Source: Lachnospiraceae bacterium (GTDB lineage: Bacteria; Bacillota; Clostridia; Lachnospirales; Lachnospiraceae). Taken from it: a DNA stretch of 57,233 nt. This document shows positions 1-8,814 of this stretch, one piece after another (within the stretch, counting starts at the first letter, position 1; every line of letters begins with the position of its first letter). The DNA lies in NCBI GenBank assembly GCA_024698715.1, contig JAILRA010000005.1:1-57233 (forward strand). Direction: 5' to 3'. The notes under the pieces were generated by a model. The model saw nothing but the letters and a program-made list of their open reading frames with translations. It made no database searches and was not told the DNA's origin. The position numbers were made by a program, and so were the translations under genes.

Positions 1-26
1 TAAACTGAGTGTGAAAGAGTATGAAG

Positions 27-41
27 ACCCCTTCAAGGGGT
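27..41 (+). repeat. short GC-rich hairpin left of repeat copy 1
   Basis: A perfect palindrome with ACCCC and GGGGT arms and a TTCAA loop. It lies just outside the 141-bp stretch shared with the right end, but has the same style (C-run, A/T loop, G-run) as the hairpins inside it, so it probably belongs to the same larger element, which runs off the left edge. Confidence 0.6.
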
Positions 42-50
42 AGCAAAGTA

Positions 51-191
51 ATACAACTGCCCTTTCAAGGGCAGCGACGAGTCAAAGGCAGTTTGGCTTG
101 AACAAAGAGAAAGCCAGCGTCTTTAGGCGCTGGCCGGTATCACCCCCTTATAGGGGCGAGCAAACCACCCGTTTGACGGGTGGTCATGATT
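51..191 (+). repeat. hairpin-array repeat element, copy 1
   Basis: A 141-bp element whose reverse complement recurs at 57093-57233 with one visible difference (C at 57 here; the other copy reads A). It folds into successive hairpins: 57-74 (CTGCCC/GGGCAG), 113-134 (GCCAGCG/CGCTGGC), 144-156 (CCCC/GGGG, TTATA loop) and 164-184 (nine perfect base pairs, ACCACCCGT/ACGGGTGGT, TTG loop). Spacers include GAGCAAA and AGCAAAG motifs. Identity stops at TCATGATT, which marks one true boundary. No transposase is visible. Multiple subterminal hairpins without long terminal inverted repeats resemble IS200/IS605-type ends, their MITE derivatives or the omega-RNA 3' part of TnpB elements; this is inference. 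It sits 16 bp downstream of the flotillin stop codon and may form the 3' end of that mRNA. Confidence 0.85.
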
Positions 192-207
192 ATCTGGTTA
201 ATAAATA

Positions 208-1707
208 TTATTCTTCTGTAACTTCTTTGAAGTCAACGGGAGTTTCAGCATTTGCGGAACTTTCGTTTTCGCTGCCATGTTTCATGGCATTATTGGCTGC
301 AGAATATGCAACTCCGCCCAAAGCTCCGGTCAGGAGTGTCTTGATATCGATTCCCAGTCCCTGTGTAAGTCCTTCGGAAATCTGTGTTGTGGAATTTACG
401 ATATCGGAAACCATCTTTGCGGAATTTCCTTCGCCGTACATGGTGATCTTGTCCACACTTGACAAAGGTTTTGCAACGTTCTCGGCAATCTGAGGAAGTA
501 CTGCGAAGTACATTTCGAGGATTGAAGCTTCCTTCATCTTTGCCTGTGCAAGTGCTTTCTTTTCAATACCTTCGGCTTCTGCGATAGCTTTCGCTCTGAT
601 AGCTTCAGCTTCTGCAAGACCTTTAACCTTAATAGCTTCAGCTTCCTGCTCTGCTGCATACTTAGCTGCATCAGCCTGAGCACGCATAGCTTCTGCTTCC
701 TGTTTCTTTCTGTAAAGTTCAACGTCAGCCATCTGCTGTGCTTCGTATTTATCGGCATCAGCTTTCTTTCTGATAGTAGCAGCAAGTTCCTGTTCCTTAA
801 CGGATGCTTCTTTCTGCTTCAATTCAATCTCTCTGTCCTGCTTAGCGATATCCGCGTTAGCAGAAGCAACTTCGATCGATTTACGCTGTTCCTCTTCCTG
901 AATACGATATGCTGCGTCAGCTTCAGCCTTCTTAATGTCGGCTTCTCTCTTGAGTTCTGCCTGTTTGATAGCTAACTGGTTCTGTCTCTCAGCAATATCC
1001 GTATCAGCTGCTACCTGAGCTTCGTTAGCAAGCTGTTTAGCCTTAGCCTGTTCGATAGCAACGTCTTTTTCAGCCTGAGCTCTTGCAATTGAAGCGCTCT
1101 TCTGGATCTGTGACATGTTGTCCTGACCAAGGGCATTGATGAGGTCGTTCTTATCTTCAATTCTCTGGATGTTACATGAAATGATCTCGATACCGAGGTT
1201 GTTCATGTCGCTCTGAGCTTTGGTCTGAACTTCATCACCGAATTTTTTACGGTCATTACAAAGTTCCTTAAGTGAAACGGTACCGATGATCTCACGCATG
1301 TTACCCTGAAGAGAATCGGTAAGTGCTTCGGCGATCTGTTTCTCGTTCATGTTAAGGAAGTTCTTCATCGCAAGCTTGATGCCCTTTTCATCAGTCATAA
1401 CACGAACCTTTGCGATAGCATCAATATCAACACCGATGAAATCGAGTGTAGGTATGTAGCCGTTTGTCTTAATATCAATAGACATCTGTTTTACAAGCAG
1501 CATATCCTTTCTTTCAAGGAAAGGCAGCTTGATTCCGGCTCTACCGATCAATACTTTCGGCTCCTTTTTAAATCCCGAAATAATGTATGCCGTATCGGGG
1601 GGAGCTTTTACGTAGCCTGATGCAATTATTACGGCTATCAGCGCTACAATAATCAAAACAATTGCCAAAACAACACAAATTAGTGAACCAATAGTTGATG
1701 TGTTCAT
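208..1707 (-). CDS. floT: flotillin-like SPFH domain protein
   Basis: A 499-residue membrane scaffold protein of the flotillin (FloT/YuaG) family, which organises membrane microdomains. One hydrophobic segment lies at about residues 7-30, followed by an SPFH/band-7 domain to about 200. A long Ala/Glu-rich coiled coil (about 195-400, with repeated AEAEAI-type units) and a Gly/Ala-rich tail complete it. Length and architecture fit bacterial flotillins well. ATG start with a strong AAGGAGGAATT site. It is separated from polC by 168 bp carrying its own promoter, so it is probably monocistronic. An NfeD-type partner, common next to floT, is not seen in the window. Subcellular role is family knowledge. 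Confidence 0.93.
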   Translation of the reverse strand: MNTSTIGSLICVVLAIVLIIVALIAVIIASGYVKAPPDTAYIISGFKKEPKVLIGRAGIKLPFLERKDMLLVKQMSIDIKTNGYIPTLDFIGVDIDAIAKVRVMTDEKGIKLAMKNFLNMNEKQIAEALTDSLQGNMREIIGTVSLKELCNDRKKFGDEVQTKAQSDMNNLGIEIISCNIQRIEDKNDLINALGQDNMSQIQKSASIARAQAEKDVAIEQAKAKQLANEAQVAADTDIAERQNQLAIKQAELKREADIKKAEADAAYRIQEEEQRKSIEVASANADIAKQDREIELKQKEASVKEQELAATIRKKADADKYEAQQMADVELYRKKQEAEAMRAQADAAKYAAEQEAEAIKVKGLAEAEAIRAKAIAEAEGIEKKALAQAKMKEASILEMYFAVLPQIAENVAKPLSSVDKITMYGEGNSAKMVSDIVNSTTQISEGLTQGLGIDIKTLLTGALGGVAYSAANNAMKHGSENESSANAETPVDFKEVTEE

Positions 1708-1736
1708 TTTGAATTCCTCCTTCTTAAATTGATAAA

Positions 1737-1765
1737 ATTATATCAAAAATATTATGCTGATTCAA
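1737..1765 (-). promoter_or_regulatory. sigma-A-type promoter of floT
   Basis: On the minus strand TTGAAT (1760-1765) is separated by 17 bp from a perfect TATAAT (1737-1742). It points at floT, whose start codon is about 30 bp downstream of -10. Confidence 0.65.
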
Positions 1766-1875
1766 TGCACAAACTCGTGACATTACAGGGACATAATTCA
1801 TAATCGGAAGCATATTACAATTTGTATTTTTCCGACAGAAAGAAATTACATACATTAATTTCTCCGAAGGTAAAA

Positions 1876-4800
1876 TTACAGATCGAAAATACTTAACTGA
1901 TCGGATTTTGGAAGGTCTTTGATTATACCGAGCGAAACCAGTTTGTCAACTACCGAATCACCTATTTTGCATTTTTTCTTAAGGTCGGCCTGTGATGTGA
2001 ATGAATTGTCTTTACAACCGTCCACGATATTCTTTGCGGCAGTATCGGCAACTCCTTCAATACTCTTTAAGGATGCCATGAGCTTTCCGTCAACTATCTG
2101 GAATTTATCTGGCTTGACTATCTTCAGATCTATCGGTGTAAATTCGAATCCGCGTACGTAAAACTCTTCAACAAGTCTCATATCATCGAGCGAATCTTCC
2201 TGAGCGTTTGTCATTTTTGGAAGGCTCTTTAAGAACTGCATCTGCTGTCTTAAATAACTCAGTCCGTTACACATTGTCTCATAGGAGAATTTGGTTGCTC
2301 TGATACTGAAATATGCCGCATAGTAAGCAAGCGGATAATAAACCTTGTAATAACCAACTCTCCAGCCCATGGTAACATAAGCTGCGGCATGCGCCTTGGG
2401 GAACATGTACTGGATCTGTTCACAGGACCATATATACCAGTCGGGAACATCATGCGCCTTCATGTCTTCTTTCCATACCGCCCATTTATCTTCTACTTTA
2501 TGCTTGGCAACCTTGCCTTTACGTACATTTTCCATAATGGAAAATGCTTCGGAACTCTCCACTCCCATCTTTATGAGATATGTCATGATATCGTCACGGG
2601 TTGAAATAACACCTGTGATATCGGCTTTACCTTCATCGATGAGTCTTTCTGCATTCTTATCCCACACACCTGTACCGTGAGTAAGACCGGATATTCTGAC
2701 AAGGTCGGTAAATGTCTGAGGCTTTGTCTTCAAAAGAACCTTCATTGTATTGTTGGTACCGAATTCCGGAATACCCATGCATCCGAGAACGAGTCCGTCA
2801 ATATCATTCGGCTCATAACCCAGTTCGCTTGTTGTCTGGAAAATACTCATTACCCTTTTGTCATCAAGAGGAATATCGCGGCAGTTGGTTCCTGTCAAAT
2901 CTTCAAGATATTTCATCATGGTCGGATCGACATGACCGAGAATATCGAGTTTCAAAAGATTGGAATCGATATCGTGATACTCGTAATGAGTCGTAATAAC
3001 ATCGGTATTCATATCGTTTGCAGGTTTCTGAATTGCGGTAAACTCATAAATCTCCTTTCCGTGAGGAAGAACAACGATACCGCCGGGATGCTGACCCGTT
3101 GTTTTTCTTACGCCTTCAACACCTTTTGCTATACGCGCGATCTCACAGTTTCTCTTATGTATTCCTTTGGATTCGTAAAAATCATGAACATAAGCTATAC
3201 TGGTCTTATCTGCAATACCCGACATGGTTCCTGCATGGAAAGTGTGTCCCTTACCGAAAAGTACTTCCGTATATCTGTGCGCCTTGCCCTGATATTCACC
3301 GGAAAAGTTTAGATCGATATCGGGCTCTTTATCACCTGAAAATCCAAGGAAAGTCTGGAACGGGATATCGAATCCCGCCTTAATAAGTTTCTCTCCGCAA
3401 ACGGGACAATCTTTATCCGGCAGGTCACACCCGGCCATACAAGCAAAACTTTTGATCAAATCGGAATCAAAATCACTGTAGTGGCAGTTCCTGCAATAGT
3501 AATGGGCATGCAAAGGATTAACTTCGGTAATTCCCGACATGGTAGCAACAAACGAAGAACCTACCGAACCTCTGGAACCTACAAGATAACCGTCCTCTTC
3601 AGATTTCAAAACAAGGTTTCTCGCGATCATGTAAAGCACTGCATAACCGTTATCGATAATACCGGTAAGTTCTGTTTCAAGGCGGTCTTCAACTTCCTTG
3701 GGAAGTTCGTCGCCATACATTTTATGAGCTGTCTCATAACAACAATTTCTTAAATTCTCTTCCGAATTCTCAAGTTCCGGCGGACATTTTTCTTTTGATG
3801 TCGGACAGATATCCTCACACATATCAGCTATAAGATTTGTATTGGTGATTACAACTTCTTCCGCTTTTATCGCTCCGAGATAATTAAATTCCTCCATCAT
3901 CTCCTGAGTTGTTCTAAGATACAAAGGAGGCTGTTTTTCTTCAAGTTCTTTTTCTATCTTTGAAATATTAACTGCCTTTTCGTCATCTCTGGATTCTTCC
4001 AGATCTTCCTTCTTGACAGTTTTTTTATTGAACTTGTTCATATGGATGATCTCACGGTAGATCTCATCTTCCGGATTGATAAAATGAGAATCTCCCGTAG
4101 CACATACAGGCTTGTTAAACTGCTCTCCGAGTTTGACGATATACCTGTTTAAATCTCTTAAGTCATCATCTGTAATGATGTTTTTATGCATCGGTTTGCT
4201 TGAATACTTCATAAATTCATTGTTACCGATTGGCATAATTTCAAGATAATCATAAAATTCGACTATATGGGAAATAACCTCTTCGGATTTCTCCTCAAGT
4301 ATAGCTTCGATCAATTCGCCGGCTTCGCAGGCAGAGCCGATTATCAGACCTTCCCTGTACTTCTGAAGAAGTGATCTCGGAATCTTGGGAGACTTATGGT
4401 AATAATTTATATGCGATTCCGAAACAAGCCTGTTAAGATTTATTCTTCCGGTTTCATTCTTAACCAGGATCGAAACATGGTAAGGGCGCATCTTTCTTAT
4501 CGACTCGGGACTATTCTTTACGTATTCGTTAAGTTCAGTCAAAGAAAATATCTTCTTTTCAATAAGCATCTCTCTGAATTTTAAGAATATTCTCGCAGTA
4601 CAGCCGGCATCGTCAACAGCCCTGTGATGATTTTCGAGTTTAACTTTCAGTTTATTGGCAATGGCATCAAGAGTGAATTTGGATGATTCTTTCATTAACG
4701 CCCTTGCAATGATCAGTGTATCCGCCCATCCGAATTCAAAAGGCAGACCGAGAGCCTTACAGTTTTCTTTTATAAACGAAACATCAAATTTTGCATTATG

Positions 4801-6465
4801 GGCAACAAGTATCGAGCCTTCACAGAAGTTTAAGAACTTTGGAAGAATCACATCAATATCCGGAACTACGCTTACCATTGAATCGTTAATTCCCGTTAAT
4901 TTCTGAATATCAAAAGGAATCGGAACATGAGGATTAACAAAAGTCGAGAACGAATCTTTGATCGTTCCGTGAACGATTTTAACCGCACCGATCTCAATGA
5001 TCTTATGCTTATAAGGTGAAATGCCGGTTGTTTCAATATCGAATACGACAAAAGAATCATCTATGGAACGGTCACCACAGCCGACTGCGGCATCAAAATC
5101 GTCGTCAACAAGATAACCTTCCATTCCGCATATGAGTTTGAAAGGCTTTTCCTTGTATTTATCGTGCATACAGTGGTCTATCTTCGGAAGCGCCTGAACG
5201 ACACCGTGATCTGTCACTGCTATGGCATTCCATCCCCAGGAAGCAACCGTTTTAACAAGATCTTCTTCTTTTGAAACTCCGTCCATTTCAGAAAATCTTG
5301 TATGACAGTGCAGTTCCACTCTCTTTTTTAATGAAGTGTCCATTCTGGATGTTCTCTGAATACTGGTAGTTTCGATTCCGAGAACCCTGGATATTACGAG
5401 TTCGTTATTATCGTATTTATCAATGGTCACATTGCCTTTTAAAGCAATATCCATTCCTTTTTTGATGATATTCTTTCCCTGTTCGTAAAATTCGGGATAA
5501 AGTATCAGTTTGGCACTGATCGAATCCGTACCGTCAAAAATATCAAACAAAAGCAAATGACGTTCATTTTTAAGTTCCTTGTCTTCAAAATTGAAAACAT
5601 TTCCCTTTACACAGATTCCCTCGATCTCTCCTTTTATATCACAAAGATCGATGAAAGGTCCGTCAACGGAATCGCCGAATATAACTCCGGGTTTATCAGA
5701 TTTGATGAATTTTCTCTGATATCCGGACGTTTTCTGAGTATGTTCATTCGAAGATGAATTTCCGTTATTTTTCTGAAAAGAATTATTCTTTTCATTTTTT
5801 GTTTCGCTCTTTTTATTTGAAACTTTCATAGAAACATTGCTCTCGTTTTCATCGCCGAGCATTTCTTCATCTTCTTCTTTTTCTCTGGTCATATGCGCCA
5901 ATGTATAATTGCGGATGATCATATCGACTTCATGATCGAATTCTTCTTTTATCTCACTTGTAGTCGAAACCTTATAATCGATCTGAATATTTCCTTCAAT
6001 ATTGCAGCGCTGTAAAAGAAGGATATTCATTGCTTTAAGAAGCCTGGCTGCATTGATCTCGGAAACCATTCCTTCTTCAATATATACATACATTTCGTTT
6101 TCGTTTTCGAAGATAATGTCACTTCTTAAGAGCATAGTATATAAAAGACCCGATTTCTTTTTGATCTCAAGAATAACCGTGTCCGAATATTCATCCCATA
6201 AATTCTGCAGATTATACTGTGCCGATAATGTAAAACGGGGAACAATGTCGACTCCCGAATATTCGTTAAAATACGTATCATGCAACGAATTTTCGAGTTT
6301 TTCTACTGTTTTACCCTGAATCAGGTATTTAGACTCAATAAAGATACGAACCGTCTGTGAATCTCTGCTTTTGGAAATCTTTGTAATAACACACTCCGAA
6401 ACGATGTCGCGAATTTTATTATCAAGTTTGATATCGGGAAAAACTTCCAAAAACAGATTATCCAT
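1876..6465 (-). CDS. polC: DNA polymerase III PolC-type alpha subunit
   Basis: The replicative Gram-positive DNA polymerase with built-in proofreading exonuclease, 1529 residues. In order: N-terminal domain (1-190), a low-complexity Asn/Ser/Lys linker (about 200-250), an OB fold (about 255-370), a PHP domain starting at HCHTRFSEMDG (385-395), the inserted DEDD 3'-5' exonuclease with DIETTG at 476-481, then the palm with GSRGSVGSS and PDIDLNFSG motifs. A helix-hairpin-helix region follows, and the C terminus ends with QLSIFDL, a typical beta-clamp-binding peptide. Somewhat longer than Bacillus PolC (about 1440), mainly from the N-terminal linker. ATG start preceded by TAGGAG; only 8 bp from ispG, so co-transcribed with the isoprenoid/lipid genes. 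Confidence 0.98.
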   Translation of the reverse strand: MDNLFLEVFPDIKLDNKIRDIVSECVITKISKSRDSQTVRIFIESKYLIQGKTVEKLENSLHDTYFNEYSGVDIVPRFTLSAQYNLQNLWDEYSDTVILEIKKKSGLLYTMLLRSDIIFENENEMYVYIEEGMVSEINAARLLKAMNILLLQRCNIEGNIQIDYKVSTTSEIKEEFDHEVDMIIRNYTLAHMTREKEEDEEMLGDENESNVSMKVSNKKSETKNEKNNSFQKNNGNSSSNEHTQKTSGYQRKFIKSDKPGVIFGDSVDGPFIDLCDIKGEIEGICVKGNVFNFEDKELKNERHLLLFDIFDGTDSISAKLILYPEFYEQGKNIIKKGMDIALKGNVTIDKYDNNELVISRVLGIETTSIQRTSRMDTSLKKRVELHCHTRFSEMDGVSKEEDLVKTVASWGWNAIAVTDHGVVQALPKIDHCMHDKYKEKPFKLICGMEGYLVDDDFDAAVGCGDRSIDDSFVVFDIETTGISPYKHKIIEIGAVKIVHGTIKDSFSTFVNPHVPIPFDIQKLTGINDSMVSVVPDIDVILPKFLNFCEGSILVAHNAKFDVSFIKENCKALGLPFEFGWADTLIIARALMKESSKFTLDAIANKLKVKLENHHRAVDDAGCTARIFLKFREMLIEKKIFSLTELNEYVKNSPESIRKMRPYHVSILVKNETGRINLNRLVSESHINYYHKSPKIPRSLLQKYREGLIIGSACEAGELIEAILEEKSEEVISHIVEFYDYLEIMPIGNNEFMKYSSKPMHKNIITDDDLRDLNRYIVKLGEQFNKPVCATGDSHFINPEDEIYREIIHMNKFNKKTVKKEDLEESRDDEKAVNISKIEKELEEKQPPLYLRTTQEMMEEFNYLGAIKAEEVVITNTNLIADMCEDICPTSKEKCPPELENSEENLRNCCYETAHKMYGDELPKEVEDRLETELTGIIDNGYAVLYMIARNLVLKSEEDGYLVGSRGSVGSSFVATMSGITEVNPLHAHYYCRNCHYSDFDSDLIKSFACMAGCDLPDKDCPVCGEKLIKAGFDIPFQTFLGFSGDKEPDIDLNFSGEYQGKAHRYTEVLFGKGHTFHAGTMSGIADKTSIAYVHDFYESKGIHKRNCEIARIAKGVEGVRKTTGQHPGGIVVLPHGKEIYEFTAIQKPANDMNTDVITTHYEYHDIDSNLLKLDILGHVDPTMMKYLEDLTGTNCRDIPLDDKRVMSIFQTTSELGYEPNDIDGLVLGCMGIPEFGTNNTMKVLLKTKPQTFTDLVRISGLTHGTGVWDKNAERLIDEGKADITGVISTRDDIMTYLIKMGVESSEAFSIMENVRKGKVAKHKVEDKWAVWKEDMKAHDVPDWYIWSCEQIQYMFPKAHAAAYVTMGWRVGYYKVYYPLAYYAAYFSIRATKFSYETMCNGLSYLRQQMQFLKSLPKMTNAQEDSLDDMRLVEEFYVRGFEFTPIDLKIVKPDKFQIVDGKLMASLKSIEGVADTAAKNIVDGCKDNSFTSQADLKKKCKIGDSVVDKLVSLGIIKDLPKSDQLSIFDL

Positions 6466-6473
6466 ATATACTC

Positions 6474-7526
6474 CTAACTCCAGTTGTCAAGCTCGTACTT
6501 CAGAGCGTTCAAGAGTTCGCTCTGAGGCAGTTTTTTGACAACTTTTCCTTTCTTAATGAGCAGGCCTTCGTTAATTCCGCCTGCAATTCCAATATCCGCT
6601 TCTTTCGCTTCTCCGGGACCGTTTACAATACATCCCATAACCGCAACCTTAATATTGAGCGGATAATCCTTAACCATATCTTCGACCTTATTGGCAAGCC
6701 CGATAAGATCGATCTTTGTCCTGCCGCATGTCGGGCATGAAATAACTTCAACTCCGTCCTTTCTTAATCCGAGAGAACGCAGTATCATTTTGGCTGATTT
6801 GATCTCTTCGAGAGGATCACCCGTAAGAGAAACTCTTATGGTGTCTCCTATTCCTTCATGCAAAAGGATGCCGAGACCGACGGCTGATTTAATATTGCCG
6901 GAGTAGATCGTACCTGCTTCGGTGATACCCACATGCAAAGGATAATCAGTCTTTTCACTGATCATCTCATACGCTTCAACACACATTGGAACATTCGAAG
7001 ATTTAATGCTTATGACAATATTTTCATAATTTTCATCTTCGATCATTCTGACTTTATCAAGAGCGGATTCAACCAGTCCTTTGGCAGTCACACCGTTATA
7101 TTTCGATACAATATCTTTTTCGAGAGAACCGGAATTAACACCTACTCTTATAGGAATGTTTCTTTCCTTTGCAACCTTAACCACTTCGGAAAGTTTTTCC
7201 TTTCCGCCGATGTTTCCGGGATTGATCCTGATTTTATCTGCACCGTTTTCCATGGCTGCGATCGCCATTTTGTAATCAAAATGAATATCGGCCACGCAGG
7301 GAATATGAACTCTTTTCTTTATCTCGCCGAAAGCCCGGGCAGCCTCGGGATCAGGTACGGTAAGTCTTATGATCTCACATCCCGCTTTTTCGAGTGCAAT
7401 GATCTGCTCAACATTCTTTTCAATGTTTTCGGTCGGATAATTGCACATGGACTGAATCAATACGGGGTTATTATTTCCTATTACAGCATCGCCGATTTTG
7501 ATCTCTCTCGTTTTTCTTCTAACCAT
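6474..7526 (-). CDS. ispG: 4-hydroxy-3-methylbut-2-enyl diphosphate synthase
   Basis: Penultimate enzyme of the MEP isoprenoid pathway; converts MEcPP to HMBPP with a 4Fe-4S cluster. The 350-residue protein has the N-terminal TIM-barrel signature (LIQSMCNYPTE) and the C-terminal cluster ligands in SCPTCGR and GCIVNGPGEA. The open frame extends 14 codons upstream to an ATG at 7568, but the ATG at 7526 is preceded by GAGAGG at good spacing and matches the usual family start, so it is preferred. It lies 8 bp before polC and 175 bp after rseP. dxr lies two genes upstream, giving two MEP-pathway enzymes in this cluster. Confidence 0.96.
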   Translation of the reverse strand: MVRRKTREIKIGDAVIGNNNPVLIQSMCNYPTENIEKNVEQIIALEKAGCEIIRLTVPDPEAARAFGEIKKRVHIPCVADIHFDYKMAIAAMENGADKIRINPGNIGGKEKLSEVVKVAKERNIPIRVGVNSGSLEKDIVSKYNGVTAKGLVESALDKVRMIEDENYENIVISIKSSNVPMCVEAYEMISEKTDYPLHVGITEAGTIYSGNIKSAVGLGILLHEGIGDTIRVSLTGDPLEEIKSAKMILRSLGLRKDGVEVISCPTCGRTKIDLIGLANKVEDMVKDYPLNIKVAVMGCIVNGPGEAKEADIGIAGGINEGLLIKKGKVVKKLPQSELLNALKYELDNWS

Positions 7527-7701
7527 TATAAACCTCTCATATGTACGATAGTCCGTACAGATTAACATAAAAACATATATTTGTCTATTTTCGTAAATTT
7601 ACACGAAATTTTTAAATAATTCTGTCTATGTTTAAGCACAATATTTTGATGATTATTATTGACAAACAGATCATATTGTAGAAAATATGGAATTTTGAAC
7701 A

Positions 7702-8802
7702 TCATCTGAAAAACTTGGTAATGTCGTTAAAGAATACAAATACCGAAACGATCAGAAGCAATACAATTCCCGCAAGATGAATATATGCTTCCGCTTTTCT
7801 CGGAACCGCTTTACCGATTACAGCCTCAATGAGCAGAAATACCAGACGTCCGCCGTCGAGTGCGGGAAGAGGCAACAGATTCATAATTCCGAGATTGACG
7901 CTCAAAAGAACGGCAATATTGACCATATTAAGGATAACGGTAAATACTCCGTACTGTTTTGTTTCGTCGATCGTTGTATCAATAACCTGCGCTACTCCGA
8001 CGGGTCCGCTGAGATCATCCTTGCTCAGTTTACCGGTAAAGAGCATTTTTAACGATTTAAACGTCGCTTTCAGCCAGTATCTGACTTCAAGTGCGGAATA
8101 CTTGAACATGCTTAAGTTTGAACAGGATACAAAATCCTTGGATGAGATACCGAGCATCCTCTGACCGCCTTCATTTCTCGGATTAAAAGATACACTCATT
8201 TTCTGTCCGTCTCTTAAGAATTCAACGGTATAGATCTCAGAATCGTCAACAAAAGTGATAAGTCTTATCTCGTTAAATAGGTAAACTCTCTCACCGTTAA
8301 TCTTTGTGATAACATCTCCGGCCTGAATACCGGCTTCCTTTGCAGGATAACCGTCCATTACGGAATCAACCGTGGTAAGAGTTTCGCCGCAGAAGAAAAC
8401 AACAAACAGACCGAGAATATATGCGAGCACGATATTAAACAAAGGACCCGCGAAAACAGTTATGATCCTCGACCATACCGACGCATCCTTGAAAGATTTA
8501 TGTGTTTTGTCACTTTCAAGATCTTTTGTGAGTTTTTCTTCGTTTTCCTTCTCTTCCTCTTCGTCTTCAAGTTCATCGGGATTTTCAAAAATACAGGCAC
8601 CTCCGAAAGGAAGCGCTCTTAAAGAAAACTCGGTCCCTCCTTTTTGAAAATGAATAAGTTTCGGTCCGAGTCCGACTGTAAATTCCAATACTTTAATGCC
8701 GTTGATCCTTGCCAGCAAAAAATGACCGCCCTCGTGAAAGATCACAATGGCACTGAATATCAGAATAAAAGATATGATTGTCCAGATAAAAGAAAAATCC
8801 AT
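7702..8802 (-). CDS. rseP: RIP metalloprotease RseP/RasP
   Basis: Site-2 intramembrane zinc protease that cleaves anti-sigma factors and signal-peptide remnants in the membrane. 366 residues: N-terminal membrane helix carrying HEGGH (23-27), one PDZ domain (about 140-220), and C-terminal helices with the LPLPALDGG active-site motif. A strongly acidic insert (Glu/Asp/Lys-rich, about residues 75-105) sits after the first helix and is longer than in Bacillus RasP. Lies 12 bp after dxr in the uppS-cdsA-dxr-rseP order typical of bacteria. Confidence 0.96.
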   Translation of the reverse strand: MDFSFIWTIISFILIFSAIVIFHEGGHFLLARINGIKVLEFTVGLGPKLIHFQKGGTEFSLRALPFGGACIFENPDELEDEEEEKENEEKLTKDLESDKTHKSFKDASVWSRIITVFAGPLFNIVLAYILGLFVVFFCGETLTTVDSVMDGYPAKEAGIQAGDVITKINGERVYLFNEIRLITFVDDSEIYTVEFLRDGQKMSVSFNPRNEGGQRMLGISSKDFVSCSNLSMFKYSALEVRYWLKATFKSLKMLFTGKLSKDDLSGPVGVAQVIDTTIDETKQYGVFTVILNMVNIAVLLSVNLGIMNLLPLPALDGGRLVFLLIEAVIGKAVPRKAEAYIHLAGIVLLLIVSVFVFFNDITKFFR

Positions 8803-8814
8803 GTTTTTAAAATA

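Noticed and set aside
27..191. CRISPR array at the left end
   Set aside because: The hairpins differ from each other in sequence and spacing; there is no repeated unit with constant-length spacers and no cas gene.
98..493. 131-codon plus-strand frame covering repeat copy 1 and the flotillin 3' end
   Set aside because: Antisense to a clear flotillin gene, no ribosome binding site, begins inside the hairpin element and the product shows no family features.
2677..3312. 211-codon plus-strand frame opposite polC
   Set aside because: Shadow of the polC reading frame; no RBS or promoter, composition rich in Cys/His/Ser as expected of antisense translation.
6933..7565. 210-codon plus-strand frame opposite ispG
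   Set aside because: Entirely antisense to ispG, without start signals.
7545..7701. TTGACA at about 7660 as a plus-strand promoter
   Set aside because: A good -35-like hexamer but no matching -10 at 16-18 bp, and no plus-strand gene follows.
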